DNA of 64,000 nucleotides, taken from assembly GCA_040387735.1 (NCBI GenBank), contig JAZKDE010000022.1, forward strand, positions 53,219 through 117,218, given 5' to 3'. The translations under genes and the position numbers were made by a program. The DNA comes from Arcicella sp040387735. GTDB lineage: Bacteria > Bacteroidota > Bacteroidia > Cytophagales > Spirosomataceae. The notes under the pieces are model-generated. The model worked only from the letters and a program-made list of their open reading frames with translations. It had not been told where the DNA came from and ran no database searches. Below are positions 34,198 through 43,357 of this stretch, in pieces; positions within the stretch are counted from its first letter, which is position 1, and every line of letters begins with the position of its first letter.

Positions 34198-34731
34198 ATG
34201 TCAAATCTCAAAATAGAAGAATTAAATAGCTTTAAGCAAGGCAAAGACCGTCAATTGGGACGGTTATTAACTAAATCGCATCGCTTCATTCGGGCAATTG
34301 CAGGGGAATTTTTACGTTCGAAAGGATACGTCAATTTTCGTGTTGGCCACATGGTTGCGTTAATTCACATCGACCTCCAAGGCTCAAGTATCAACACGCT
34401 TGCCCATTTAGCGGGTGTTACTAAACAGGCGATGAGTAAATTGGTAAAAGAATTACAAGACGAAGGATATGTTACGACGGAAAAGCATCAGAATGATGCT
34501 CGAATAATGGTAGTAAAATTGAGTGAAAAAGGCGTAGATTGTATGCTTGATTGGAAAGAATGTTCCGCAATGATTGAGGAAAAAATCATGGGAATAATTG
34601 ACCGAGATAAATTAGAGCAATTGAAAGACATTTTGTTTTCACTGGCTAATTATTATGAAAATAACCTCGAATTAGGTATGGATTCCACTTATCTCAATAC
34701 CAATTTGGTTGATGGAAAAACTACTTGTTAA
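34198..34731 (+). CDS. MarR family transcriptional regulator
   Basis: 177 aa. The winged HTH is 'SSINTLAHLAGVTKQAMSKLVKELQDEGYVTTEKHQNDARIMVVKLSEKG' (~60-110), flanked by dimerisation helices. MarR proteins bind palindromic operators as dimers and release on binding phenolic or other small ligands. Its divergence from an EmrAB-TolC-type operon, with a palindrome between the promoter boxes, makes it the likely repressor of the pump. The last 11 bp overlap the convergent coaD end. Confidence 0.93.
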   Translation: MSNLKIEELNSFKQGKDRQLGRLLTKSHRFIRAIAGEFLRSKGYVNFRVGHMVALIHIDLQGSSINTLAHLAGVTKQAMSKLVKELQDEGYVTTEKHQNDARIMVVKLSEKGVDCMLDWKECSAMIEEKIMGIIDRDKLEQLKDILFSLANYYENNLELGMDSTYLNTNLVDGKTTC

Positions 34732-35176
34732 TATTGTAGGGCAAAAACTCATCAATATTAGTTCCATAACGATGTAAATCTCTGATAATAGTTGAACTTA
34801 TCGGAGCTAAAGCGGGGGAAGTAATCAGAAAAACAGTCTCTAAATTCTCGACTAAGTATCGGTTTACTTGTGCAATAGAGTTTTCATATTCAAAATCAGT
34901 GGTGTTTCTCAGTCCTCTCAACAAGAAGTCTGCTCCCATATCTTTTGCCACATTTGCCGTTAAGTCATTGTAAGAGACAACTCTAACTGGTTGATTTTCA
35001 AATGTTTCTTCAATCCAATTAATCATTTTTTCGATTGAAAAATACCTTGCTTTGTTGGTATTATGCCCGATACCTATAATAACTTCATCAAAAAGTGTTA
35101 GTCCACGCACAACAATATCTTCATGTCCCTTCGTAAAAGGGTCAAACGAACCGGGAAAGAAGGCTATTTTTTTCAT
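34721..35176 (-). CDS. coaD: Phosphopantetheine adenylyltransferase
   Basis: 151 aa. Converts 4'-phosphopantetheine and ATP to dephospho-CoA, the penultimate step of CoA synthesis. Nucleotidyltransferase signature 'FFPGSFDPFTKGHEDIV' with T15-K-G-H18, 'RGLRNTTDFEYENSIAQVNRYL' (substrate loop), and 'ISSTIIRDL' near the C-terminus. The ATG overlaps the stop of DUF3822 by four bases (35173-35176), so both form one translationally coupled unit. The 3' end overlaps marR tail to tail. Confidence 0.96.
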   Translation of the reverse strand: MKKIAFFPGSFDPFTKGHEDIVVRGLTLFDEVIIGIGHNTNKARYFSIEKMINWIEETFENQPVRVVSYNDLTANVAKDMGADFLLRGLRNTTDFEYENSIAQVNRYLVENLETVFLITSPALAPISSTIIRDLHRYGTNIDEFLPYNINK

Positions 35177-35967
35177 AAACCTATTTTAACATTGGGTAAA
35201 TACTGATTGAGTAATTCAAAATCTTCGGATTGTTCTTTGATATTTCCGTACAAACGAAGAATAATTTCATCGGGTTCTATCTCCAATTCATTCATTGCAA
35301 AGAGAACATAATAGACCAAATCTTGGGAAGTTTTATTGACAAAACGATTACAGAATTTTAGCGTACCACTTACCGTAATGACCATCGTGAAATGATGATT
35401 TCCAAAGTGCAAAAATGCAGTTTGAGCTTTACTCGAAAGTACTCCAAATTCAATTAATTGACTCGCTTTGTGTTTGTAAGAAATATCCACCAACGGATAA
35501 ATCTCGGATAACCAATTTAGTAACTCACGGTCTGTGCTATACACGTTAATAATTTCTAAATCTTCGTGCGTATAAGTATGCACCTCTTCATCATCCGAAA
35601 TAAGCACTCCTTTCGCCAATTGAAGGTATCTAATCGTATATTCTTTTCTAAATAAATCTTTGGGAATGAGCGTAAATGCTTGATTATCAATAACTATTTC
35701 AACCGAACTCCATTTTAGTGATTTCAAAAAATCGTGCGTTTCGTAAATAGTTTGCAGGTACTGAGTTATTGGTGTAGATTCCTTTGCATCTGGAAAATCA
35801 TATTTTTCGGATACAATTGACTGATTATCAGCGGAATCAATGACTTCACAATAAAAAGATGTTTCCGAGATTTCACACAAAAGTTTATACTGATTCAATT
35901 TTTCAATATCAAATCTTGGGCTTTCAGTTTTTAATGATGGTTCTATATGTAAAGATTTTGTAAGCAA
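35173..35967 (-). CDS. DUF3822 protein (actin-like ATPase fold)
   Basis: 264 aa, a Bacteroidota family (PF12864) with an ASKHA-like layout: 'YKLLCEISETSFYCEVIDSADNQ' (phosphate-1-like hairpin), 'VEIVIDNQAFTLIPKDLF', 'KAQTAFLHFGNHHFTMVITVSGTLKFCNRF', and 'EIILRLYGNIKE'. It is typically found next to coaD and rsmD in this phylum; the function is unknown. Full promoter just upstream; coupled to coaD by an ATGA overlap. Confidence 0.88.
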   Translation of the reverse strand: MLTKSLHIEPSLKTESPRFDIEKLNQYKLLCEISETSFYCEVIDSADNQSIVSEKYDFPDAKESTPITQYLQTIYETHDFLKSLKWSSVEIVIDNQAFTLIPKDLFRKEYTIRYLQLAKGVLISDDEEVHTYTHEDLEIINVYSTDRELLNWLSEIYPLVDISYKHKASQLIEFGVLSSKAQTAFLHFGNHHFTMVITVSGTLKFCNRFVNKTSQDLVYYVLFAMNELEIEPDEIILRLYGNIKEQSEDFELLNQYLPNVKIGL

Positions 35968-35990
35968 GGCCGTTTTTAGATGTTCTAATA

Positions 35991-36022
35991 CAAAAGTACG
36001 AATAATTCTCGCTGAAAAGCAA
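35991..36022 (-). promoter_or_regulatory. Promoter of the DUF3822-coaD unit
   Basis: On the minus strand: TTG (36022-36020), a 21-nt spacer, then TACTTTTG (35998-35991), an exact TAnnTTTG. The -33 box overlaps the foot of the ahcY terminator, so the two signals are packed together. The leader would be about 17 nt. Confidence 0.6.
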
Positions 36023-36058
36023 AAACTCCCCGTCAGAAGAATCCGACAGGGAGTTTTT
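36021..36058 (-). terminator. Terminator after ahcY
   Basis: AAAAACTCCC...GTC pairs with GAC...GGGAGTTTTT (one mismatch) 22 bp after the ahcY stop on the minus strand. Confidence 0.82.
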
Positions 36059-36079
36059 AATGCTCAAAAGTCCAAAATA

Positions 36080-37396
36080 TTAATAACGATAGTGGTCTGA
36101 TTTGAATGGTCCATCAACCGATACGCCGATATATTCAGCTTGGTCGCTTTCCAATTTCTCCAATTTAGCACCAATGTGAGCTAAGTGCAAGAAGGCAACT
36201 TTCTCATCTAAATGCTTAGGAAGGATATATAATTTCTTCTCGTATTTGTCTGTGTTTACCCACAATTCTAACTGAGCCAAAGTTTGGTTACAGAAAGAGT
36301 TAGACATTACAAAAGATGGGTGTCCCATAGCACAACCTAAGTTTACTAAACGACCTTCTGCCAATACGATGATTTCTTTTCCGTCGATAGTGTATAAATC
36401 TACTTGTGGTTTGATTTGCTCTTTTGTTGAACCGTAAGTTCCGTTCAACCAAGCCATATCAATTTCGTTGTCGAAGTGACCAATATTACAAACAACAGCT
36501 TTATCTTTCATCGCTCTAAAGTGTCTCTCACGGATAATACGTAAGTTACCTGTAGCTGTAACGAAGATATTTGCACGAGTAGCAGCTTCGTCCATAGTAA
36601 CTACTTCAAAACCGTCCATTGCTGCTTGTAAAGCACAAATTGGGTCAATTTCAGTTACTAAAACTCTACAACCTGCACCACGTAAAGATTCAGCAGAACC
36701 TTTTCCAACATCACCATAACCTGCTACAACTGCCACTTTACCAGCTAACATTAAGTCAGTAGCACGACGGATTGAGTCAACCAATGATTCTTTACAACCG
36801 TATTTGTTATCAAATTTAGATTTCGTTACTGAATCGTTAACGTTGATTGCAGGAAGATATAATGTTCCGTTTTTCAAACGTTCGTACAAACGGTGAACAC
36901 CAGTAGTAGTTTCTTCAGAAAGTCCTTTGATACCGTCAATTAACTCAGGATATTCGTCAAATACCATGTTTGTCAAGTCACCACCATCATCCAAAATCAT
37001 GTTCAATGGTTGACGCTCTTCTCCGAAGAATAACGTTTGTTCAATACACCAGTTGAATTCTTCTTCGTTCATACCTTTCCAAGCATAAACTGGAATTCCA
37101 GCAGCAGCGATAGCAGCAGCAGCGTGGTCTTGCGTAGAAAAAATATTACATGATGACCAAGTTACATCAGCACCCAAAGCAGTTAAAGTTTCAATCAAAA
37201 CGGCTGTTTGGATTGTCATGTGAAGACATCCTGCGATTCTTGCACCTTTCAACGGTTGTGAAGCACCGTATTCAGCACGAAGAGCCATCAAACCTGGCAT
37301 TTCAGCTTCTGCTAAACGAATTTCTTTGCGACCCCACTCTGCAAGAGCGATGTCTTTTACTTTGTACGGAACGTACTGTTGTGTTTCAGTTGACAT
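36080..37396 (-). CDS. ahcY: Adenosylhomocysteinase
   Basis: 438 aa, complete. NAD-dependent hydrolysis of S-adenosylhomocysteine to adenosine and homocysteine, clearing the product of methyltransferases. Motifs: 'GCLHMTIQTAVLIETL' (substrate domain), 'SCNIFSTQDHAAAAIA', 'DDGGDLTNMVFDEYPE', 'GLSEETTTGVHRLYE', NAD site 'VAGYGDVGKGSAESLRGAG', and C-terminal 'GPFKSDHYRY' with the Lys and Tyr contributed to the neighbouring subunit. Monocistronic, with its own promoter and terminator. Confidence 0.97.
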   Translation of the reverse strand: MSTETQQYVPYKVKDIALAEWGRKEIRLAEAEMPGLMALRAEYGASQPLKGARIAGCLHMTIQTAVLIETLTALGADVTWSSCNIFSTQDHAAAAIAAAGIPVYAWKGMNEEEFNWCIEQTLFFGEERQPLNMILDDGGDLTNMVFDEYPELIDGIKGLSEETTTGVHRLYERLKNGTLYLPAINVNDSVTKSKFDNKYGCKESLVDSIRRATDLMLAGKVAVVAGYGDVGKGSAESLRGAGCRVLVTEIDPICALQAAMDGFEVVTMDEAATRANIFVTATGNLRIIRERHFRAMKDKAVVCNIGHFDNEIDMAWLNGTYGSTKEQIKPQVDLYTIDGKEIIVLAEGRLVNLGCAMGHPSFVMSNSFCNQTLAQLELWVNTDKYEKKLYILPKHLDEKVAFLHLAHIGAKLEKLESDQAEYIGVSVDGPFKSDHYRY

Positions 37397-37789
37397 TTTT
37401 TATTAAATTTTGAGCAGTAAACAATGAGTAATTAACCTTGCATTTGTTGTTTTCTCAATGTCCAAAACTCCATGCTGTTTCTTAGAATAACACAAAATTA
37501 ATACCTATTTCGAGTTTTAGGATATAGTTCGATGGCAAATTTCATTTTAACCTTCATTTTAACAAAATTTGGACAATTTAACTAAAAATATATTTTATAA
37601 AGATAGAATATCTATCATTATTCAGTTTGTCAGATATTAAAAAAAAACATTTCACTCATAATCGTTAACTATTTATTAAATTTCAACTTGAACATTCTTA
37701 AAATACCTCATAATCTTTTTGCTCAAATTACCACTTCTGACAAAATCATTGCTAAATTGTTGTTACAAAACCTAAACTCAAATCTTAAG
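37397..37789. other. 393-bp divergent spacer between ahcY and a secreted hypothetical gene
   Basis: AT-rich. CAAAATTA at 37493-37500 reads TAATTTTG on the minus strand, an exact -7 box for ahcY with a leader of about 90 nt; no convincing -33. I looked for SAM- or SAH-type riboswitch pairing in the leader and saw none. 'TTAATACCT' near 37499-37507 is another copy of the AGGTATTA-type word. No gene seen. Confidence 0.4.
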
Positions 37790-38185
37790 ATGAAAACATT
37801 ATTCATTTTTACCTTATTTTTTATCCGTCATCAAGTCATTCAAGCACAAAAAATTACATTCAAAGCCTTGAATGACCCTAAAAATCACGCAGGATGTTAT
37901 GTAGAATCAGGTGGAAAAACGATTGCCAATTTATCGGAAGAAGATTCTTTAGGAAGACCTATTGCTATCTTTAATTTATCGGGAAAAGATGAAAACTTTC
38001 ACGAGATTAAGGGTTTTAAAAAATATGCCGCAGGCTATACAAATGGCGATATAAAGATTTTCATTAAACAAACTACCACTCGTAAAGAGCCAAATACTTG
38101 TTTAGAATATCAACTTTATAAAATGATATTAGTGGTAAAAAAGAAAACGTATTTCTACACATTTAAAGGATTTTGTGGCTGTTAA
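37790..38185 (+). CDS. Small secreted protein, function unknown
   Basis: 131 aa from the ATG at 37790 (MKTLFIFTLFFIRHQVIQAQ), which gives a clean signal peptide; upstream codons to 37688 do not look coding. The mature part is beta-rich ('HAGCYVESGGKTIANLSEEDSLG', 'DIKIFIKQTTTRKEPNTCLEYQLYKMILVVKKKTYFYTFKGFCGC') with four Cys, two at the very end, consistent with periplasmic disulphides. I do not recognise a family. Single gene with a terminator. Confidence 0.6.
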   Translation: MKTLFIFTLFFIRHQVIQAQKITFKALNDPKNHAGCYVESGGKTIANLSEEDSLGRPIAIFNLSGKDENFHEIKGFKKYAAGYTNGDIKIFIKQTTTRKEPNTCLEYQLYKMILVVKKKTYFYTFKGFCGC

Positions 38186-38191
38186 ACAAAA

Positions 38192-38224
38192 AATAAAGGC
38201 TTCGTTTTGAATGAAGCCTTTATT
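38192..38224. terminator. Bidirectional terminator
   Basis: AATAAAGGCTTC (38192-38203) pairs exactly with GAAGCCTTTATT (38213-38224) between convergent genes. Confidence 0.82.
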
Positions 38225-38251
38225 AAAAGGTTAATAAATATTTCTACAATT

Positions 38252-39241
38252 TTATTTTACCTCAAATCCACCAGTTCCAATTTTGAAACCTTCGGCGTAT
38301 AATTCCACGGTATATTTCCCTTCACGATAAACGGTTCCTCCACGACTATAAACCATTTCGATATAAAGATTTTCGTTGTCATAATTCAAATCTCCACGAG
38401 TGGTGTAAGCTAATTCTTGCCCATTAAAAGTGAAATTTCCTGAGCCAGTCGCTGAATCAAAAATAGTTGAACCATCTGGGTCAAGCACTCTAATGAAAAC
38501 CGTTTTGCGTTCTTGCTCAGTCAAATCGTTTTTAGCCAATTGGAAAGCAACTTTAATTTTAGCTAATTTCTTGGCTTTATAACGCTTTTCTTCCGACTCC
38601 TTTCCTTTTTCATTGATACCAATAACCTTCACATATTCCGCTTTAAGAGCCGCTGCTTTAGTTACTTTTTCAGCTAATACTTTATTTTTACTGGCAACTT
38701 CTTCTTTCTCAGCTTTTACTTGTTCAACACTTTGAGCCAATCCTTGTTTTTCAGTTTTCAAGTTTGAGTTTTCAGAACTAAGATTTTGATTTTCAGAAGC
38801 TAACACGCCATTTTCTTCTCGAAGTTTAACCAATTCCTGTTCTTTAGCCGTCAATAAAGATTCGTAATTTCTAATTTTGTCTTCGTACTTAGCTTTCACA
38901 CTCGCAATTTCAGCCGATGAACGTTTTGATAAATCTTTTTTATCTTGTTCCAACTCAGCTTTTGCTTTTTGGAGTTCGGTAACGTCACCGCCGAGTTTTT
39001 GTACTTCCGCAATTTGAGCATCCAATTGAACTGTGATTGAATCCAATTTAGTACGAGTTTGAGCCAATTCCATCACTTTGGTACTGATTACTTCTTGCTG
39101 ATTAGTAACCGTTTCTTTCGATTGAAAAAGCATATACCCCAAACCAAGAGCCAGTAAAGTCATTACTGCCAAACCAGCTTTAAGAGCATTATTACTGCTA
39201 CCTTGTTTTTGGGGTGAATTAGGAGATGATAAATTATCCAT
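38252..39241 (-). CDS. Inner-membrane anchored coiled-coil protein
   Basis: 329 aa. A short N-terminal cytoplasmic segment, one TM helix near residues 20-42 ('ALKAGLAVMTLLALGLGYMLF'), a long coiled coil ~48-205 with Glu/Lys/Gln-rich heptads, and a beta-sandwich-like C-terminus ~225-329 ('KIKVAFQLAKNDLTEQERKTVFIRVLDPDGSTIF', 'YREGKYTVELYAEGFKIGTGGFEVK'). The topology suggests a periplasmic stalk with a globular head. The architecture recurs in Bacteroidota but has no assigned function. It has 9-residue repeats such as 'ENQNLSSENSNLKTE'. Confidence 0.75.
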   Translation of the reverse strand: MDNLSSPNSPQKQGSSNNALKAGLAVMTLLALGLGYMLFQSKETVTNQQEVISTKVMELAQTRTKLDSITVQLDAQIAEVQKLGGDVTELQKAKAELEQDKKDLSKRSSAEIASVKAKYEDKIRNYESLLTAKEQELVKLREENGVLASENQNLSSENSNLKTEKQGLAQSVEQVKAEKEEVASKNKVLAEKVTKAAALKAEYVKVIGINEKGKESEEKRYKAKKLAKIKVAFQLAKNDLTEQERKTVFIRVLDPDGSTIFDSATGSGNFTFNGQELAYTTRGDLNYDNENLYIEMVYSRGGTVYREGKYTVELYAEGFKIGTGGFEVK

Positions 39242-39456
39242 GATTTTGGGTGGAATGGTTGAAATTGAATTAGTTGATTTTTAGGTCATTAACGTAAGCT
39301 ATATCAAATGTAATATTTAGAATCATAAAAATTGATTAACCATTGAGTAAGTGGTTGGGAAAATGAGTAAACGGCAAATTTTTGAATAATATCCAACACA
39401 GACTTTAGTTTGTATTAAGAAAATGTTGATTCAATGACGATAAAACGGGCATTAAA

Positions 39457-40770
39457 TTATAAAAATTGCAATACACTTTCCAATCCCATCCCCCGTGAGC
39501 CTTTTACGAGAATATACGTATTAGTCTGCGGATAGTCCTGCAACCACGTATGTAAACCAAATTTATCAGGAAAATAAAGTCCTTTCATCATTGGCAAAGT
39601 TTTCACCGCACTTTCCATCAATGAGCCAACCAAGAGTATTTTATCGAAATTGCATTCTGCTAATAGTTTACCAATTGCTTCGTGTTCTACGGGAGCCTCC
39701 TCTCCTAACTCAAACATATCGCCCAGAATAACCATTTTTTTCTCTGCTTTCAGGTTATTAAAATTGGTAATTGCCGCATTCATAGAGGACGGATTAGCGT
39801 TATAAGCATCCATCAAAACCATATTTGAACCTTTTTCGATAAATTGTGAGCGATTATTATTCGGTACATAATCAGCCGCTGCTTGACAAGCTACTTTTGT
39901 TTCAACACCAAAATATTCTCCAATTCTAACGGCAGCTGCAATATTTTGAAAATTGTATATTCCCGTGAGATGAGATTCATAAAAACCACCCTCTCTTTCA
40001 ACAAATTTCACTAAAGGCGTATCTTCCAACATCGTTACAACCGTCGGAAATCTGCGATTTGTATCGGTTGTATAAGTAATAATTTCCTTAAAACCAGTAC
40101 GCTCCATCGCCATTTCGTAAGTTGGAGTTGAAGCCACATTGATAAAAACTGTTTGATGATTTTTTGCCAACCAATCAAATAATTCTCCTTTTCCTTGTAT
40201 TACACCTTCCACGCCACCAAAACCCTCCAAATGTGCCTTCCCGATATTGGTAATAAAACCGTGAGTTGGTTCACAAATTTCTACTAATTCCTTAATATCG
40301 CCCTGTTTATTAGCTCCCATTTCGATGATGGCAATTTCAACCGTATCATCAATTGCCAAAACTGTCAACGGAACTCCAATGTGATTATTGAGATTTCCTA
40401 TCGTAGCATAAGTCTTATACTTCATAGACAAAACACTGTTAATCAACTCTTTAGTAGAAGTTTTTCCATTTGACCCAGTTAATCCCACAAAAGGAATATT
40501 CAGTTGTTTTCGGTGGAAATTGGCTAAATCTTGTAACCCCTTCAAACCATCTTCTACCAACAAAATACGGTCATTAGTTACAGCATTGGGGTCATCAACT
40601 ACGGCGTATTTTGCTCCTTTAGCAAGTGCCTGTTCAGCAAAGGAATTTGCATCAAAATTTGGTCCTTTCAAAGCAAAAAACATCGAATCTGAGGCAATTT
40701 TGCGGGTATCAGTTGAAACGCCAGAACATTCTCTGTATTTTTGGTATAAATCAATAAGCGAAATCATCAT
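39457..40770 (-). CDS. murF: UDP-N-acetylmuramoyl-tripeptide--D-alanyl-D-alanine ligase
   Basis: 437 aa, complete. ATP-dependent addition of D-Ala-D-Ala to the muramoyl tripeptide in the cytoplasm. Mur-ligase domains in order: N-terminal 'CSGVSTDTRKIASDSMFFALKGPNFDAN', P-loop 'GSNGKTST' (99-106), 'TIGNLNNHIGVPLTVLAI', 'EIAIIEMGANKQGDI', and the C-terminal domain 'LMDAYNANPSSMNAAI'. The start could be the first or second Met (40770 or 40767). Transcribed away from the FG-GAP gene. Confidence 0.95.
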   Translation of the reverse strand: MMISLIDLYQKYRECSGVSTDTRKIASDSMFFALKGPNFDANSFAEQALAKGAKYAVVDDPNAVTNDRILLVEDGLKGLQDLANFHRKQLNIPFVGLTGSNGKTSTKELINSVLSMKYKTYATIGNLNNHIGVPLTVLAIDDTVEIAIIEMGANKQGDIKELVEICEPTHGFITNIGKAHLEGFGGVEGVIQGKGELFDWLAKNHQTVFINVASTPTYEMAMERTGFKEIITYTTDTNRRFPTVVTMLEDTPLVKFVEREGGFYESHLTGIYNFQNIAAAVRIGEYFGVETKVACQAAADYVPNNNRSQFIEKGSNMVLMDAYNANPSSMNAAITNFNNLKAEKKMVILGDMFELGEEAPVEHEAIGKLLAECNFDKILLVGSLMESAVKTLPMMKGLYFPDKFGLHTWLQDYPQTNTYILVKGSRGMGLESVLQFL

Positions 40771-40825
40771 TTTTTTCGTTAAAATATAAATCGGTTGTAA
40801 AGATACGGTTTTGAAAAAATTTAAA

Positions 40826-40857
40826 ATTGCTTAATTCAAAAATTTGAATTAAGCAAT
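40826..40857. promoter_or_regulatory. 32-bp perfect palindrome between divergent murF and the FG-GAP gene
   Basis: ATTGCTTAATTCAAA (40826-40840) and TTTGAATTAAGCAAT (40843-40857) are exact complements separated by AA. It lies 56 bp from the murF ATG and 44 bp from the FG-GAP ATG, in a divergent spacer where a terminator is not expected. A dimeric regulator site or a cruciform-forming element is possible. Confidence 0.6.
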
Positions 40858-40900
40858 CGATAATACTTCACCAAAATTCTCTGCTAAAATCACCATAGAT

Positions 40901-43132
40901 ATGTCATATAAATTTTTACCATTATTTTTTATCTTGAGTATTTGTCAATCTTTTGCCCAAGATTTCAATTTTAAATACGATAATTCCCTGAAAATTATTC
41001 AGAATGGACAAGCCCTTCCCAATGCATTTGCGGGAGGATTGAATGCACCTCAGTTTTCTACTTGCAAATTAGACAACGACGGGATTGAAGACCTTGTAGT
41101 TTTTGACAGAACGGCTCAAAAAATTTATACATTCTTAGCTAAACAAGACAATACGGGTAAATATTTCTGGCAATATGCGGCACAATATGAAACTGCTTTC
41201 CCAAAAATCAGCAATTGGATTTTACTAAGAGATTATGACCGAGATGGCAAGAAGGATATTTTCACTTATACTCCAGGCGGAATCAAAGCTTATAAGAATA
41301 CTTCGACCGATAAATTATCGTTTCAATTGGTTGCTGACCCCATTTATAGTACAGGTTATTCGGGCGTTTTAAATCTGTATTTGAACGCTACCGATATTCC
41401 TTCTATTACCGATATTGACAATGACGGAGATGATGACATTGTGGCATTTGACCCGTCAGGAAACTTTACGATGTTTCATAAAAACTTTAGTATTGAAAAT
41501 CATAAAAATGCTAATTTTCTGGAATTCAAACGAGTAGGAGATTGTTGGGGTGGCTTCTTCAAAGAACATTTCGATGATATTATCTTTAATCAACCTTGCG
41601 GAGATAACCCCGTCCCTTTAGCTAATCCATTTGAAACCACCAAGAATAGACGGGTGCTTCATTCAGGAAATTCCATTCTTTTGTTAGACTTAAACGGTGA
41701 TGGATTGAAAGACATTTTATATGGTCATGTAACTCAAAATCGGGTTGCCTCTTTGTTCAATACTGGGAATATCAATCAGGCTAAATTTAATGGAGCAAAT
41801 TATAATTATCCCACTATTTACCCCGTTAATTTTGCAGTTTTCCCCGCCATTTATTACGAAGATTTCGATTTTGATGGAGTGAAGGATTTAGTCGCCTCTC
41901 CAAACGGTTCCGACAATGCTTTACAAACCGTTGACTATCAAAATTCAGCTTGGTTCTATAAAAATAAAGGGCAAAATGACAAGCCCGATTTCAACTTCGT
42001 TCAGACTAATTTATTGCAAAATACCATGTTAGATTTGGGTGAAAATACTTCGCCCGTTTTTGTGGATATTGACGGTGACGGCGACCAAGATTTATTGGTT
42101 GGCAATGCAGGAAATAGAGGCGATACGGGTTATAGAGCCAGTATTACTCTCCTCGAAAATAAAGGCAATAGCACATTCGAAGTCAAAAATTTGGACTTTT
42201 TAGATATTTCAAAAAATCAACAATTTTTCGAGATAAAACCATTCGTTACTGACATGAATGCTGATGGCGTGGACGACTTAGGTTTTATGTCAAATTCCTT
42301 TAATGGAGCCAGTATTCGCTATTTTCCAAACCATGCAGCCAAAGGAAAAGCATTTGATTTGAAACTGACAGAAGCTATCGTTTTACCACAAATAGAGTAT
42401 CTCGCAAATGGAGATTTTCCTTTATTTTTTGACCTCAACAAAGACGGTTTAAAAGACCTTTTGATTGGTAAAGGAAGCGGGAGATTGGAATATTACAGAA
42501 ATACAGGAACCGCTAAAAATCCAATCTATACCCTTGATAAAGAAGAACTTGGCGGAATTACTTCCGATTATACCATTGGCAATATATCCCTTTCAGTTGC
42601 AGATTTGAACGGTGATGGTAAAGAAGAATTAATTACGGGTGGGAGAAATGGTTTTTTAAAAATTTATAAAAATATTACAGAACAGAATTTAAGCAAATTT
42701 GTGGCGGATAGTACCACTATTTTAGACGAATTCAATAATAAAAATACCCAAATTCAGTTGGGAGGAACATTAACGGTAGCCGTTGCCGACCTCAACAATG
42801 ACTTTGTTCCTGACTTGATGATTGGGACAAATACGGGAGGATTGAAATACTTAAAAAATACGTCAAAATTCATAGTTACTTCCACCGAAGAACCTAAAAA
42901 CTATCTCATTTATCCAAACCCTACGAGTCGTTATTTGTACGTAAAAAACCCTATTTTGGCAGATTACGAGCTATTTGATGTTACTGGGAGAAGAATTTCA
43001 TTCCAAAAAAATCAGAATATAAATCAGGAAATTATTTTTGATTTATCCACTCAGATTGATGGAATGTATTTCTTAAAAATATCGGTGGAAGGCAAAATCG
43101 AAAAGACAGAAAAGGTGATTTTAAAGAAGTAA
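40901..43132 (+). CDS. Secreted FG-GAP/VCBS repeat protein with T9SS sorting domain
   Basis: 743 aa with a signal peptide ending 'QSFAQ'. I count about ten FG-GAP/VCBS-type repeats, each with a calcium-loop D-x-D-x-D-G-x-x-D pattern, for example 'DYDRDGKKDIF', 'DIDNDGDDDIV', 'DLNGDGLKDIL', 'DIDGDGDQDLL', 'DLNKDGLKDLL', 'DLNGDGKEELI'. These form a beta-propeller-like surface structure. The last ~75 residues ('YLIYPNPTSRYLYVKN ... GMYFLKISVEGK') are a type A T9SS sorting domain, so it is predicted to be cell-surface or released. Possible adhesin; ligand unknown. Confidence 0.9.
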   Translation: MSYKFLPLFFILSICQSFAQDFNFKYDNSLKIIQNGQALPNAFAGGLNAPQFSTCKLDNDGIEDLVVFDRTAQKIYTFLAKQDNTGKYFWQYAAQYETAFPKISNWILLRDYDRDGKKDIFTYTPGGIKAYKNTSTDKLSFQLVADPIYSTGYSGVLNLYLNATDIPSITDIDNDGDDDIVAFDPSGNFTMFHKNFSIENHKNANFLEFKRVGDCWGGFFKEHFDDIIFNQPCGDNPVPLANPFETTKNRRVLHSGNSILLLDLNGDGLKDILYGHVTQNRVASLFNTGNINQAKFNGANYNYPTIYPVNFAVFPAIYYEDFDFDGVKDLVASPNGSDNALQTVDYQNSAWFYKNKGQNDKPDFNFVQTNLLQNTMLDLGENTSPVFVDIDGDGDQDLLVGNAGNRGDTGYRASITLLENKGNSTFEVKNLDFLDISKNQQFFEIKPFVTDMNADGVDDLGFMSNSFNGASIRYFPNHAAKGKAFDLKLTEAIVLPQIEYLANGDFPLFFDLNKDGLKDLLIGKGSGRLEYYRNTGTAKNPIYTLDKEELGGITSDYTIGNISLSVADLNGDGKEELITGGRNGFLKIYKNITEQNLSKFVADSTTILDEFNNKNTQIQLGGTLTVAVADLNNDFVPDLMIGTNTGGLKYLKNTSKFIVTSTEEPKNYLIYPNPTSRYLYVKNPILADYELFDVTGRRISFQKNQNINQEIIFDLSTQIDGMYFLKISVEGKIEKTEKVILKK

Positions 43133-43178
43133 ATAACATCTAAAGAACTTATTCAAAATTTTCACTTCAAAAAATAAT

Positions 43179-43194
43179 CGAAGTATAAACTTCG
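43179..43194. terminator. Small hairpin after the FG-GAP gene
   Basis: CGAAGT-ATAA-ACTTCG is a perfect 6-bp stem in the spacer before ftsK, with a T-rich run 12 bp on. Weak; a terminator is only possible. Confidence 0.3.
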
Positions 43195-43357
43195 AGCTAC
43201 GTGAGTTTTTTCAAAATTTTCTCGCAAAACACCCTCAAATTTACGAACTTTGAGTTAGCAGAAAGTATCACGAGTTATTGACCCGTGAGTAAGTCGGTTT
43301 GTGAAATGTTTATTTTGAAACCACAAAACGAAATCCGCAATTAAGAAAATCCTTACT

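Noticed and set aside
37397..37500. SAM/SAH riboswitch upstream of ahcY
   Set aside because: The ~90-nt leader shows no conserved stems or the known SAH/SAM aptamer core words.
43179..43194. Strong ftsK-upstream terminator
   Set aside because: The stem is only 6 bp with no immediate U-tract; kept as a low-confidence hairpin only.
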